A stretch of DNA of 43,305 bases from an uncultured Eubacterium sp. (GCF_934295145.1 NZ_CAKRAS010000025.1:1-43305), one strand, 5' to 3'; shown: positions 24,243-33,867, numbered from the stretch's first letter. The notes: generated by a model not told the origin, from the letters alone. Translations and numbers: made by a program.

Positions 24243-24299
24243 GAGCGCATAATTCTAATCTGTATAATCCAAGATATTCTTTTTAGAATTGCTGCGCTC
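24243..24299 (-). other. Intercistronic hairpin
   Basis: GAGCGCA-T-AATTCTAA at 24243-24258 pairs with TTAGAATT-GC-TGCGCTC at 24283-24299, about 15 bp with a 24-base loop. No T run follows on minus. It lies between the fused permease gene and the DUF4340 gene and may limit or stabilise one part of the mRNA. Confidence 0.55.
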
Positions 24300-24319
24300 T
24301 GTACTTTATTTCAGGTTTA

Positions 24320-26422
24320 CTATGCCCGGCGTCTGCGATACCAGATCACGATACCGATTACGATCAGAGCCACCGGAAGCACCATGACAAGCAGTGTCTC
24401 ACTCATGATCGCAATGGACTGATTTACAGACAGCGTGGAATATGTATACTGTTTTGCATCAATGGATACCGCAGAATCACTTCCCGCAAAGCTGCTTGTA
24501 ATTCCTTTAAACAGTGCCAGATTCTGTCCGGACACCATGGAATCCGCATCATTTGTAAAGGTCAGAGAAGAACCGAGGATTGTAATATCCGCTCCTGTCT
24601 CACTGTCCGTAATATTTGCTGCAATGCTGAAGCTTCCAGTCTGATCACCGCTTTCTTTCTCAAAAGTCTTGATATTAGTGATATCTGTCTTGATATATGC
24701 ATTATCAGACGTTGTCAGCAGATCTGTCCATGTAATGGTATCCGGGTGTGCACCACTATTACTGATGGCCTGTGCATATGGCATAAAGACATATTTTTCC
24801 ACCTTTGAAGTCTGCGTAGCGCTTGCCACATTCGGAAGCAGATAGAACGGATACTGATAGTAATGAGAATGATCAGAATCCATTACCAGACCATTTGTTA
24901 CATTGATATCGTAAGCAGCAAGGATACTGTCAAAATTCGGTGTCTCAGCAGTCTTGTTGTAAGAAGTTGTGATCACTGCTTTTCCGCCACCAGACAGATA
25001 ATTGCTTACTTTTGATGCGTCATCTGCTGAGAAATCAGAGGTTGGTCCGTTAATAATGATAGCTGCTGCATCTTCCGGGATTGCATCTTCCTGCAGAAGT
25101 GTCACTTCCTCGACGGAAATATTCATTTTCTCCAATGCAGATTTAAAACTATCATCCAGAGATGTCTCTCCGTGTCCTGTGATCACATATACTTTTGGCA
25201 TATCCTCACTCGTTACATAGCTGATGGCACTGGTCAGCTGACCTTCTCCATCATATGCGGATTTTGTCTGTGTATAAGTAGAATAATCGACAGAGTATTC
25301 ATACAGATCATTTGCATCCACTACCTTGGACGCATTTCCGCTCACGACAATAATACTTCCGTCTGACGGTGCGGTATCGGTATAACTTGCATAAAAATTC
25401 GGTGAAACTGCAGGATCTACATACTCTACTTTAATATGTGACGATTCATCTGCATAATTTTCCAACGTACGCTCTACTGTATCATCTACATTTTTCTCGC
25501 TGGATAAAACGTAGAATGTCACGTCTTGTTTCAGTTTTTTCACCAGATTCACACTGTCATCTGTCAGTGTATACAGATTTTGTGTGGTCAGATCTATGTT
25601 TTTCGTTTTTTCCGGAAGCTGATTTGCAAACACATTTGCTGCAACAGCAATCGCAATTCCAATTACAACAAAACTGGAGTTGAACACACCTCGTCTGATC
25701 TTTTTGGAACTTACTGTCCAACGATGTTTCTGCACTACCTGACAGGTCAGGAACAGGAATAATACTGTTCCACTGACATAATAAATAATTCCAGTCACAT
25801 CCAGCATACCATTGCTGAAATTATTCAGCGCTGTGGATGTGGACAGGCAATTCAAAACCTTAGTTAATGTATTTCCACTGGAAGAAATAATGCTTGTGAT
25901 TCCCTCCATCATATATCCAATGAACAATAATGCAAAGGATAATACTGCTGCGATTACCTGGCTTTCTGTCAGAGAGGACACAAAGACACAAATAGCAATA
26001 GACAGACAACCATACAGCCACACTCCAAGAATTGCCGCATAACTTTCTGCAATCGGAACGCTGCCAAATCGTGCCAGCAATGGCGGGCACAGACAAATTG
26101 CACCAACGACAATCGAAAATACGATCACCAATGCAAAAAATTTGCCAAGAATTACTTTCGGGATGGAAACCGGTGAAGTATATAATAACTGATCTGTCTT
26201 TGTTCTCCGGTCATCCGACATACTCCGCATTGCCAGAATCGGGATAATGATCAACAGTACAAATGCCACATTATTCAGAGAATAGGACAGATACGGTGTC
26301 CCGTAAATCAGGTTATTTGCCACAAAATATAAATTATATACAAAGAAAAATGCTGCAAGGAAAATCCATCCGATTACAGAGGTAAAATATGCCTTCAGCT
26401 CTCTTTTTAATACTGCCATCAT
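24320..26422 (-). CDS. Fused ABC-2 permease / GldG-like auxiliary protein
   Basis: A 700-residue fusion. The first 240 or so residues are an ABC-2 permease with about six membrane segments (GldF-like; MRSMSDDRRTKTDQLLYTSP is characteristic). After a seventh segment (about 250-270) comes a large extracytoplasmic region matching the GldG/ABC_transp_aux family (QLPEKTKNIDLTTQNLYTLT, then VYVITGHGETSLDDSFK), and the protein ends in one more membrane segment followed by the basic WYRRRRA. Its start overlaps the ATPase stop by 4 bases, so the two are translationally coupled. In Bacteroidetes GldF and GldG are separate and linked to gliding; in Clostridia the fused form has no known role in movement, and its substrate is unknown. 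Confidence 0.9.
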   Translation of the reverse strand: MMAVLKRELKAYFTSVIGWIFLAAFFFVYNLYFVANNLIYGTPYLSYSLNNVAFVLLIIIPILAMRSMSDDRRTKTDQLLYTSPVSIPKVILGKFFALVIVFSIVVGAICLCPPLLARFGSVPIAESYAAILGVWLYGCLSIAICVFVSSLTESQVIAAVLSFALLFIGYMMEGITSIISSSGNTLTKVLNCLSTSTALNNFSNGMLDVTGIIYYVSGTVLFLFLTCQVVQKHRWTVSSKKIRRGVFNSSFVVIGIAIAVAANVFANQLPEKTKNIDLTTQNLYTLTDDSVNLVKKLKQDVTFYVLSSEKNVDDTVERTLENYADESSHIKVEYVDPAVSPNFYASYTDTAPSDGSIIVVSGNASKVVDANDLYEYSVDYSTYTQTKSAYDGEGQLTSAISYVTSEDMPKVYVITGHGETSLDDSFKSALEKMNISVEEVTLLQEDAIPEDAAAIIINGPTSDFSADDASKVSNYLSGGGKAVITTSYNKTAETPNFDSILAAYDINVTNGLVMDSDHSHYYQYPFYLLPNVASATQTSKVEKYVFMPYAQAISNSGAHPDTITWTDLLTTSDNAYIKTDITNIKTFEKESGDQTGSFSIAANITDSETGADITILGSSLTFTNDADSMVSGQNLALFKGITSSFAGSDSAVSIDAKQYTYSTLSVNQSIAIMSETLLVMVLPVALIVIGIVIWYRRRRA

Positions 26423-27528
26423 GCCTTATGCACCTCCTCAGATCCGGTCAACTCAAGGAATACATCCTCCAGAGTCTTTGTATTTGTCTTCATTTCCAAC
26501 AAAACAAGATTGTTAGTCACACAATAATGAAATACGGATGCACGGACATCGCATCCCTCCTGCGAAATGACAGACAGGTGGAGTTCCTTCTTCTCAAATT
26601 CAGCTGCTTCCATTGCATCTTTTTCCTGTACAGATGACTCAGTTTCCGCGAATGCTTTGTTCTGCTTTTCTGTTTCAAGCACTGATGCATCTTCTACAAC
26701 CTTTTCTTCTGGAACAATTTCTTCCGTTTCTATTTCTGCATCCGGATCATGTAAAAGTACTTCCCGCACGATTTTACATTCTTTGACGCCATCGACCTGT
26801 TTCAGGCCGGCAATCTGCTCTGAAGTTCCCTGCACGATAACATCCAGCTGTTGCGCACCACTCATGCGGCTCTCCAGATGTTCCATAGAATCACTAGCCA
26901 CCAGATTTCCCTTGGAAATAATAAACACATGATCGCACACAGCACTGATTTCCTGTAAAATGTGGGAACTCAAAATTACCGTATGATTTTCCTTCAAAGA
27001 GCGGATCAGATCACGAATTTCAATGATCTGTTTCGGATCCAGTCCTACGGTCGGCTCATCCAGAATAATAATTTCCGGCATTCCCATCAACGCCTGTGCA
27101 AGTCCCACACGCTGTCGGTATCCTTTTGACAGATTTCGGATCAGGCGATCTTTCATTTCATGAAGCTTTGTCAGATCCATCACCTGCTTAATATCTGCAT
27201 TTCGTGTATGCGGATCCAATTTTTTCAGTTCTGCCACAAATTTCAGATATTCCAATACTTTCATATCACCATACACCGGCGGAATCTCCGGCAGATAGCC
27301 GATACATTTTTTTGCTTCCTCCGGATTCTTATTAATGTCATATCCATTAATTTTTACTTCTCCGGATGTCGCACCGATATAGCCGGTAATAATATTCATT
27401 GTTGTTGATTTTCCTGCACCGTTTGGGCCGAGGAATCCATAGATATTTCCCGGTTCCAGTGTCAGATTCAGATCATTGACAGCCACATTTGTGCCGTATT
27501 TTTTTGTAAGATGATTGATTTCTATCAA
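26419..27528 (-). CDS. ABC transporter ATPase (GldA-like) with charged insertion
   Basis: Cytoplasmic ATPase of 369 residues that powers the fused permease. Walker A is GPNGAGKST (34-42), the signature is LSKGYRQRVGLAQAL, and Walker B is IIILDEPTVGLD. The C-terminal DUF4162-like domain (QLDVIVQGTSEQIAGLKQVDGV) is interrupted at about residues 262-318 by a Glu/Val/Ala-rich, low-complexity insert before ending LEDVFLELTG. Usual GldA-like ATPases are about 310 residues, so the insert explains the extra length. The start is a TTG with GGAGGAG 8 bases upstream. It is the first gene of a three-gene operon; phased ATGTGT repeats lie upstream. Confidence 0.92.
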   Translation of the reverse strand: MIEINHLTKKYGTNVAVNDLNLTLEPGNIYGFLGPNGAGKSTTMNIITGYIGATSGEVKINGYDINKNPEEAKKCIGYLPEIPPVYGDMKVLEYLKFVAELKKLDPHTRNADIKQVMDLTKLHEMKDRLIRNLSKGYRQRVGLAQALMGMPEIIILDEPTVGLDPKQIIEIRDLIRSLKENHTVILSSHILQEISAVCDHVFIISKGNLVASDSMEHLESRMSGAQQLDVIVQGTSEQIAGLKQVDGVKECKIVREVLLHDPDAEIETEEIVPEEKVVEDASVLETEKQNKAFAETESSVQEKDAMEAAEFEKKELHLSVISQEGCDVRASVFHYCVTNNLVLLEMKTNTKTLEDVFLELTGSEEVHKA

Positions 27529-27580
27529 AACACAATCTCCTCCATTTTCTAAAATTGTTATTCTGTATCTTATACGGAAA

Positions 27581-27621
27581 ATGTGTTAAATATTAGGAAA
27601 AAATGTGTCAATTATGTGTCC
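27581..27621. promoter_or_regulatory. Phased ATGTGT repeats upstream of the ABC operon
   Basis: On plus, ATGTGTTA at 27581, ATGTGTCA at 27603 and ATGTGTCC at 27614 are spaced 22 and 11 bases apart, so they lie on one face of the helix. They occupy the 102-base gap between the surface-protein stop and the ATPase start. A TTGACA on minus overlaps one copy, but no well-spaced -10 was found. Operator role is inferred. Confidence 0.4.
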
Positions 27622-27630
27622 GTTTTCTCT

Positions 27631-30333
27631 TTATCTTTTTTTCTTTCTTCTCCCTCCGGTCACTGCCGCACAACATACAGTTCCAACCATTGCTGCTATC
27701 ACAACAATTGTTGTTACAGGCATTCGCTTTTGCACTTCAGTATTCATCTCTGATTCCGATTGCTCCGTTTCTTCTTTTAACCGTTTCTCCAGATCCCGCT
27801 TCATTCTGCGAAAGCTTCTTTGATTTTTCGCCACAAACACGCCCTGGATCACTTCGTGATACTCATTCGTGCTTCCATCTTTCTTCCATGCCTGATCTGC
27901 ACAAAAAATTTCTATCTGCTGGTCTATTCCCTCCGAAATGGTAAAATGCACCTGTCCATCATGCTCTTTTAAATACTGTTCCAGCTTCTCCCCGGTCAGA
28001 TTTACCAGCATTTTCCTGTTTTCTCCCAGAGCATCTGTCACAGATACCTGAAAAGTCTTTAATTTTCCGCCTTCATCTGACGGTATCGCTGTCACCTGCT
28101 GTTCTTCCGTCTCATAAACATGATCCGCTTCCAGTCCCGACAGCAAAACCGATGGTGCCGACTGATCCACCACCCATGACAACTGCATCTTTTTCACATC
28201 ACTATATGCCTTTGTACCAGTCTTATCCACGGATTCCACCACCAGATGATATTCTCCTTCTTTGGCAAAAACATCTTTTTTGACCACATAACGACGCTCA
28301 CTCCAGGATTTCTCCCCTGTCACTGCATCCGTGGTAAAATCTTTTCCTTCCTGCAGCACAGTTCCATTTAAACGCACTGCGTAATCCTCAATCAAATCTG
28401 TATTTATCTCCCGGATTTCCACATCCGATTCCACTCCATAAATATAATATCGTTTCGTCAGTTCTATGACTGCATCATCCACCTCAAAGGCTGATCCACC
28501 ACAATTAATAGAGAATTTCATCTGCTGACGTGCAATCCCGTCCTCCGTTTTAATCTCATGGATCTGATTTCCGGAATAATCTTCCGCCTGACAAGTCAAT
28601 GTATATATTCCATCTTCGGTCAGTTCTGGTATACGATAACTCCAAACTCCTGTATTCGAATTTTTCACCGGCTCCGGAAGTAATACCTCCTCTGTCAGAT
28701 AGGTTCCATCCACTCCAGTCACTACTCGTTTCAACATTGGCTGTATTGATTCAGTGTTCAAGTTGTTTCCTTTATCCTGAATCTGAAGAAACGCATCCGA
28801 AATGGCAGTTTTCTCCGCAGTATCCGCATGTATTCCAAACACTTTTATCTCCGGTGCCATGTGATCAATGACAATCTTTTCTGACAGATACGGTTCCATT
28901 TCATTCCCATATGGATCAGTGTAAAATACCTGGATTTCATACTCACCGTCTTTCTCCAATGACACAGTTGTCTGATACTGTATGGCTCCAATCGCCTTCC
29001 ATTCAGTCTGCACATCTTCTACTGTTCCATTCCTTGTCAAAGAAAATACAACGTCTTCCGATCTGAAGTTTGCCTCCATTACATTCAATACAAAATCTAT
29101 CTTTTCTGCATAATATAATTTTCCATTCTGTTTCTGTACCGGCGTCGGATAATCAACCGTCAGCAGCGGACTGACTGTATCAATCACTAATGTTCCCATA
29201 CAGGTCTTTTGTAAACTATGCCCTGCCAGATCAGTATATTTTAATTCCATCTGATATTGTCCGTCCGCATGCAAAGGCACCGTTGCATGCCACAAGTTCT
29301 TTTCTTGCTTGTCACGCGTCCAATCACTCCATTTTTTCAATGAAGAAGTTGGTGCATCTGTCCACTCACTCTTCCGTCCACCATTTTCCGTCTCACTTTT
29401 CTTTACCAAAACCTCCCATTCCACCTCGTACGGTCGAAAATTTGCATCACAGATAGAAAGTTCCACCAACTGCGTTCCATCTGCCTGCACCTTCCCTGCT
29501 GTTGTCTCTTTCTTTCTCCATGACAAATTGGCCTCTGGTGAAGTACGGTCAACCGTCACTATCGCAGATTTTTCTATTAATTTCACTACTTCACTATCTG
29601 ATTCATCATTCTTCCTATCCCTTTTATCTGTATCTGCCTTATCTTCATCTTTTTCATCTGATTTTATCTCTTCGTCACCTTTTCCGTCAGGGTTCACCTT
29701 TTCCTCTACCAGAATCTGATAATCACCTTCCGCAAAGGAAAATACCTCAAGCACATACGTCTGTGTTTCTTTCTGCCACTTCCACTCAGAAATCCTGCAG
29801 ATAAAATCCAGTGTTTCTTCTTTTTCTATCGCTGCATGCCAGATTTCTGTTCCATTATGAAAAATGCTTACTACAAAGTTCTTATAATCGTCTTTCTTCT
29901 CATTTTTCTCTACAACTTTACTCTCATTATCGTTATCGTTCTTATCTTCAATATTGTTTTTATCATCTACACTATCTTTGACATCTTCATCATCTGTACT
30001 ATCTTTTCCATCCGTATCTCCGGCAGTTGCTTTCTTCTCTGGCAGTTCTACCCTCACACTCACCGGCCCGTCATAAATCAGTCTGCTTGTCTCATCAATT
30101 TCATCTGCTGGCACATTTTCCCTTGTCCATGCTGTTTCACTGTCTGCTTTTACCACGGAAACCCGCTTACTTCCATCGAATGCCTCATAGGAAAACAAAT
30201 TTCCTGGTTTCATTTCTTCTTTTTCATTCTTGGCTACTCTATTTGTTCCGTTCTCTGCCTGCACCTGTATCCCTGTTCCCACGCTGCTTACAAATAGCAA
30301 ACACGCACATAACATTCCCAATACTTTTCTCAT
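27631..30333 (-). CDS. Membrane-anchored surface protein with Ig-like repeats
   Basis: A 900-residue exported protein. A signal peptide (residues 1-26, ending VQA) leads into two Asp/Lys/Glu-rich linkers (about 105-148 and 215-248) and then bacterial Ig-like modules beginning near residues 262, 388 and 492, each opening with a motif such as DRTSPEANL, DTVSPLLTV or DHMAPEIKV and carrying GxYxxxxxYTDxxGN-type ends. At least two further modules follow. The C-terminus has one membrane segment and ends GGRRKKKR, with no LPXTG-type signal seen. Its ATG overlaps the kinase stop by 4 bases, so production is coupled to the kinase. It may be the sensing or anchoring partner of the kinase; binding target unknown. 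Confidence 0.85.
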   Translation of the reverse strand: MRKVLGMLCACLLFVSSVGTGIQVQAENGTNRVAKNEKEEMKPGNLFSYEAFDGSKRVSVVKADSETAWTRENVPADEIDETSRLIYDGPVSVRVELPEKKATAGDTDGKDSTDDEDVKDSVDDKNNIEDKNDNDNESKVVEKNEKKDDYKNFVVSIFHNGTEIWHAAIEKEETLDFICRISEWKWQKETQTYVLEVFSFAEGDYQILVEEKVNPDGKGDEEIKSDEKDEDKADTDKRDRKNDESDSEVVKLIEKSAIVTVDRTSPEANLSWRKKETTAGKVQADGTQLVELSICDANFRPYEVEWEVLVKKSETENGGRKSEWTDAPTSSLKKWSDWTRDKQEKNLWHATVPLHADGQYQMELKYTDLAGHSLQKTCMGTLVIDTVSPLLTVDYPTPVQKQNGKLYYAEKIDFVLNVMEANFRSEDVVFSLTRNGTVEDVQTEWKAIGAIQYQTTVSLEKDGEYEIQVFYTDPYGNEMEPYLSEKIVIDHMAPEIKVFGIHADTAEKTAISDAFLQIQDKGNNLNTESIQPMLKRVVTGVDGTYLTEEVLLPEPVKNSNTGVWSYRIPELTEDGIYTLTCQAEDYSGNQIHEIKTEDGIARQQMKFSINCGGSAFEVDDAVIELTKRYYIYGVESDVEIREINTDLIEDYAVRLNGTVLQEGKDFTTDAVTGEKSWSERRYVVKKDVFAKEGEYHLVVESVDKTGTKAYSDVKKMQLSWVVDQSAPSVLLSGLEADHVYETEEQQVTAIPSDEGGKLKTFQVSVTDALGENRKMLVNLTGEKLEQYLKEHDGQVHFTISEGIDQQIEIFCADQAWKKDGSTNEYHEVIQGVFVAKNQRSFRRMKRDLEKRLKEETEQSESEMNTEVQKRMPVTTIVVIAAMVGTVCCAAVTGGRRKKKR

Positions 30334-32129
30334 CCATTTCCTCCTGCACTCTCAATTTTCTGAATTGTTTCCTCTATACATTGTTGTATCTGTATTACCG
30401 TCTGCTGTATTTCAATCTGTGATTCCCCCTGCATTTCTTCTGATATTCCACTTAAAAATTGTCTGAGTTCTTCCGCAGATGCAGCTTCAAGAAATGCACT
30501 CATATTTGTGTCAATCAAATGATCAATTTCTGTCCAAACCTGCAGTCTGTCATCCACCATTTCCAGTTCTGATGCCTCTCTTCGCAACATCTGTACATTT
30601 TCCCACAACGCACGTTCTTCCTCATACCGTTTTTCGACCTGCACAGTGCGTGCCCCCTGATACTGGCTAATCAACTCCAGGCAATCTGCAATCCGACAAT
30701 AACTCTTTGCTGCAGGAAATACGTTTTCCACCTCCTTAAGCCATCTTTTCGCACTCACATAACGGTCTTTATCCACATTCACCTCATAAAACTGCAAAAA
30801 CGACATTCCAACGCTATAACATACCTGTATATACCCCTCTGAATTCGTTTCGCAAAGCCGCTGCATAACTGTCTCATCCTGTTCTTCTGCTTCCTTTTCC
30901 GGCAATATTTTTTCCAACCACAGTTGATTTAATTGTTCCGTTTCTTCTCTGGTCAGCCGCAGATCAGAAATCATGCTGCGAACCAACGCCAGATAGGCTT
31001 CTGTCCGTTCCGGATATTGCAGGATCAACTGGTGATAATTCTCATATGTTTCTGCCTGCGAAAGTTTCTGCTCATACTCCTCCGAACGTACAACTTCCTG
31101 TTCAGAAATCTCTGATTTCACCTTTTTGCCACCAAATATCGTTTTATCTCCTGCCAGATTTTCATTATTGCTGCCTAATATCCATTGATTCTTTGTAACA
31201 CCTTTTACATAAAAAGCCGTTCCAGCACAAAAAATCCCGACACCTATCCATAGCACCAGGCGATAACACCAATGTCCACGAACCTTCTTCCTGTCCCTGG
31301 TTGTTTTCCCAAGCTTCTGCAGCGCATGCGCCAGTTCTTCACAACTCTGATAGCGTCTGCGTGGATCTTTTCTGGTACACTTCCGGATAATCTGCTCAAG
31401 CCCCGGTGACAACCTTTCTTTTATTGTGCCACGCCTGCTGCCATTCTGCAGCCGCTCCATTCCGGCTCCCGGATGCTGCCCCATAGCCAGATGATATAAA
31501 GTGGCTCCAAGACTGTATATATCTGACCGTGCATCCGTCTCCCCACTTCCGCCGAACTGCTCCGGTGCCGCATATCCAACGGTTCCCAGGCACACTGTAT
31601 CCATTCCGTTTTCCCCTTTAAATTCCCTGGCTGTTCCAAAATCGATCAACGCCAGCGTTCCATCCGTTTTTTCAATGATATTTGCTGGCTTCATATCCCG
31701 ATAGATCACCGCTGGTGACTGTGCATGCAGATACCCAAGCACTTCACAAAGTTCCATCCCCCAACGAACAACCTGCTCTTCGGGCTGCCTTCCTTCCCGC
31801 TCCAGCCGCTCACTTAAAGGCTGCCCTTGGATGTAATCCATCACAAGAAAAAAGCGGCCTTTTTCTTCCACCACGTCAATAATCCCCGGCAGCCCCGGAT
31901 GCTGCAGCCTTTTTAACATATCTATTTCCCGCAAAAGCCCCCGCTTTGCCAGCTCCATATCCGTCTCTGTGCCATTTCGCAGTTCCTTGATCGCCCACTG
32001 TCGGTTCACTGTTTCATTTACTGCCAGATATACCCGACTCATTCCACCGTGACCGATTTCCTGTAAAATCCGATATTTTCCACCGATCAGACTGCCACAC
32101 AGCAGACAGGTATCCTCCCTGTCTTTCAT
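30330..32129 (-). CDS. Transmembrane Hanks-type Ser/Thr protein kinase
   Basis: A 599-residue kinase. Catalytic features: glycine loop GHGGMSRV (26-33), Lys48 in WAIKELR, Glu69 in LLREID, YRDMKPAN (143-150, Tyr in place of the usual His of HRD), DFG 163-165 and APE 188-190. A membrane segment (about 290-307) is followed by a largely helical outside region of about 290 residues, rich in Tyr/Glu/Gln and TPR-like. PASTA repeats, usual in PrkC/PknB, are absent. The intracellular/extracellular layout resembles PrkC but the sensor is different. A promoter is at 32165-32194. It is translationally coupled to the Ig-like surface protein. No cognate phosphatase is in the window. Confidence 0.92.
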   Translation of the reverse strand: MKDREDTCLLCGSLIGGKYRILQEIGHGGMSRVYLAVNETVNRQWAIKELRNGTETDMELAKRGLLREIDMLKRLQHPGLPGIIDVVEEKGRFFLVMDYIQGQPLSERLEREGRQPEEQVVRWGMELCEVLGYLHAQSPAVIYRDMKPANIIEKTDGTLALIDFGTAREFKGENGMDTVCLGTVGYAAPEQFGGSGETDARSDIYSLGATLYHLAMGQHPGAGMERLQNGSRRGTIKERLSPGLEQIIRKCTRKDPRRRYQSCEELAHALQKLGKTTRDRKKVRGHWCYRLVLWIGVGIFCAGTAFYVKGVTKNQWILGSNNENLAGDKTIFGGKKVKSEISEQEVVRSEEYEQKLSQAETYENYHQLILQYPERTEAYLALVRSMISDLRLTREETEQLNQLWLEKILPEKEAEEQDETVMQRLCETNSEGYIQVCYSVGMSFLQFYEVNVDKDRYVSAKRWLKEVENVFPAAKSYCRIADCLELISQYQGARTVQVEKRYEEERALWENVQMLRREASELEMVDDRLQVWTEIDHLIDTNMSAFLEAASAEELRQFLSGISEEMQGESQIEIQQTVIQIQQCIEETIQKIESAGGNG

Positions 32130-32164
32130 CCTATCACGCCTTTCCCTCTCTCAACTGTTGCCCA

Positions 32165-32194
32165 AGTATATACAACTGAACCCATCAGCGTCAA
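32165..32194 (-). promoter_or_regulatory. Promoter of the kinase/surface-protein operon
   Basis: Minus-strand TTGACG at 32194-32189, an 18-base spacer, and TATACT at 32170-32165. The predicted start is about 30 bases before the kinase ATG, giving a short leader. Confidence 0.65.
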
Positions 32195-32283
32195 TCTGGC
32201 AATTTGACTGAAAATGGGCACTATACAACATGCACAATCAGCGCCACAAAATTCACAAAACCGCATATATTCTGACTTTACGC

Positions 32284-32320
32284 AAAAAAAGGACCCCAAA
32301 AACAACTGTTTTTGAAGTCC
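32284..32320 (-). terminator. Terminator after the MATE gene
   Basis: Minus-strand GGACTTCAAAAAC pairs with GTTTTTGGGGTCC (13 bp including G-U pairs, loop AGTT), followed by seven T. It lies 16 bases after the MATE stop. Confidence 0.9.
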
Positions 32321-32335
32321 CACTTTTTTTCATTT

Positions 32336-33670
32336 TTATGCAATTTTTTTCTTCCGCTGAAGCAGCGAAAATGCGATCAGACAGATGATCACTGACGTCA
32401 GCGATCCGGCTGCCGTTGCCAATCCCATCGGGAATAACGTATCCGGAAAGAATTTAGATGTCAGATACACACCCGGCACACGCACCAGCACAATGGCGGT
32501 GATATTGTGGATAAAGGACAGTTCTGACCGGCCGCACGCACAGAAATATCCGCTGAAACTGAAATGAATGCCTGCAAAGATACAATCCCAGATATAACCA
32601 CGAATGTACTGTGTACCCAGTAAGACAACCGTCGCATCCGCCGTAAACAATCCGACCACCGGTGCCGCCGCAAACTGTATGATAACTGCGATGATCACAC
32701 CAAATCCAACCGTGATTCCGATGGAGTACCGCAGCGTCTTGATGGCACGTTCCGGTTTTCCTGCACCGATATTCTGTGCCCCCAATGCTGACACGGTAGA
32801 CAGCATGGACGACGGCACAAGGAATAAGAAACTGATGATTTTTTCCACAATTCCGACTGCTGCCGCATCATTCAGACCACGGCGGTTTGCAATGACCGTA
32901 ATTACAATAAACGCAATCTGGATCAGGCCATCCTGCAGCGCAATCGGAATACCGATACGTACGATCTGTCCCATCACAGTTTTCTCCGGTCGAAAATCCT
33001 TTTTGCTTACTTTTATGCCGATACCACGCCGCTTAATGACATACAATGCGATCACAACGCTTAACGCCTGCGCCAGTGTCGTACCAAGAGCTGCTCCCGC
33101 CGGTCCCAGATGCAGACCACCCATAAAAATATAATCAAAGCCAATATTTGCCGCACAGGCAATCGCAATAAAATACATCGGACTCTTGGAATCACCAAGG
33201 CCACGAAAAATTGAACTGATGATATTGTATGCTGTAATGCACGGAATTCCGATAAAGCAGATCGTCAGATAAGCTACGGTTCCTTTCACCGCCTCCTGCG
33301 GTGTGGACATCACAGCTACGATTGGACGCACAAGCATCAGAAAAACCGCCATCATCACAACAGCCACGATCATAAACAAAATCACAGTATTTCCAATCGT
33401 TTTTGCGGCTTTCTCCCTGTCGCGACCTCCCACAGCCTGCCCAATCACAACGGTAGTTCCCATTGCAAGACCGACAATCATAACTGTCAGCATATGCATC
33501 ACCTGACTGCCTACCGACACCGCCGTAGTACTCGCTACGCCATCAAACTGACCGATAATAAACAAGTCTGCCATTCCGTATAATGTCTGTAAAAAATATG
33601 ACAACAGATACGGCAGTGAAAAATAGATCATATTTTTTAAAATACTTCCTGTTGTAAGATTTCGTTCCAT
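32336..33670 (-). CDS. MATE-family efflux transporter
   Basis: Multidrug and toxic compound extrusion transporter that exports cationic compounds using a Na+ or H+ gradient. The 444 residues form 12 membrane segments in two MatE halves, with family segments such as YFSLPYLLSYFLQTLYGMAD and a second-half repeat beginning IVRIGIPIALQDGLIQ. The ATG at 33670 (MERNLTTGS) is preferred over 33685 since GGGAGAG lies 6 bases ahead of it. A weak promoter (TTGACA at 33740-33735, 17 bases, TTTACT at 33717-33712) precedes it. It is a single-gene unit ending at the 32284-32320 terminator. Substrate unknown. Confidence 0.93.
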   Translation of the reverse strand: MERNLTTGSILKNMIYFSLPYLLSYFLQTLYGMADLFIIGQFDGVASTTAVSVGSQVMHMLTVMIVGLAMGTTVVIGQAVGGRDREKAAKTIGNTVILFMIVAVVMMAVFLMLVRPIVAVMSTPQEAVKGTVAYLTICFIGIPCITAYNIISSIFRGLGDSKSPMYFIAIACAANIGFDYIFMGGLHLGPAGAALGTTLAQALSVVIALYVIKRRGIGIKVSKKDFRPEKTVMGQIVRIGIPIALQDGLIQIAFIVITVIANRRGLNDAAAVGIVEKIISFLFLVPSSMLSTVSALGAQNIGAGKPERAIKTLRYSIGITVGFGVIIAVIIQFAAAPVVGLFTADATVVLLGTQYIRGYIWDCIFAGIHFSFSGYFCACGRSELSFIHNITAIVLVRVPGVYLTSKFFPDTLFPMGLATAAGSLTSVIICLIAFSLLQRKKKIA

Positions 33671-33711
33671 AGATTTCTCTCCCATTACTTACAAAAAACG
33701 CTCTGTATATC

Positions 33712-33740
33712 AGTAAACCTTACAACAATTACGATGTCAA
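33712..33740 (-). promoter_or_regulatory. Candidate MATE promoter
   Basis: Perfect -35 TTGACA at 33740-33735 on minus, a 17-base spacer and a weak -10 TTTACT at 33717-33712. Confidence 0.4.
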
Positions 33741-33829
33741 CCCTTTTTTCTCTCAGGCAGTGGCATTTTTTTGTCACAGAAGGTAGCACAAATGTTACAC
33801 TTCACACACGCCATTCGCAAAGTGCACCC

Positions 33830-33867
33830 AAAAAGGGAGCTGCACAGCACTGCTGGACAGCTCCCTT
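33830..33867 (-). terminator. Terminator in the glgD-MATE gap
   Basis: Minus-strand CAAGGGAGCTG pairs with CAGCTCCCTTTTT across a GC-rich loop; the stem GGGAGCTG/CAGCTCCC is followed by five T. It lies 107 bases after the glgD stop and could end glgD mRNA, the candidate small RNA, or both. Confidence 0.85.

Noticed and set aside
32126..32323. 65-codon Cys-rich open frame on minus ahead of the kinase
   Set aside because: It overlaps the MATE terminator and the kinase promoter and has no ribosome site.
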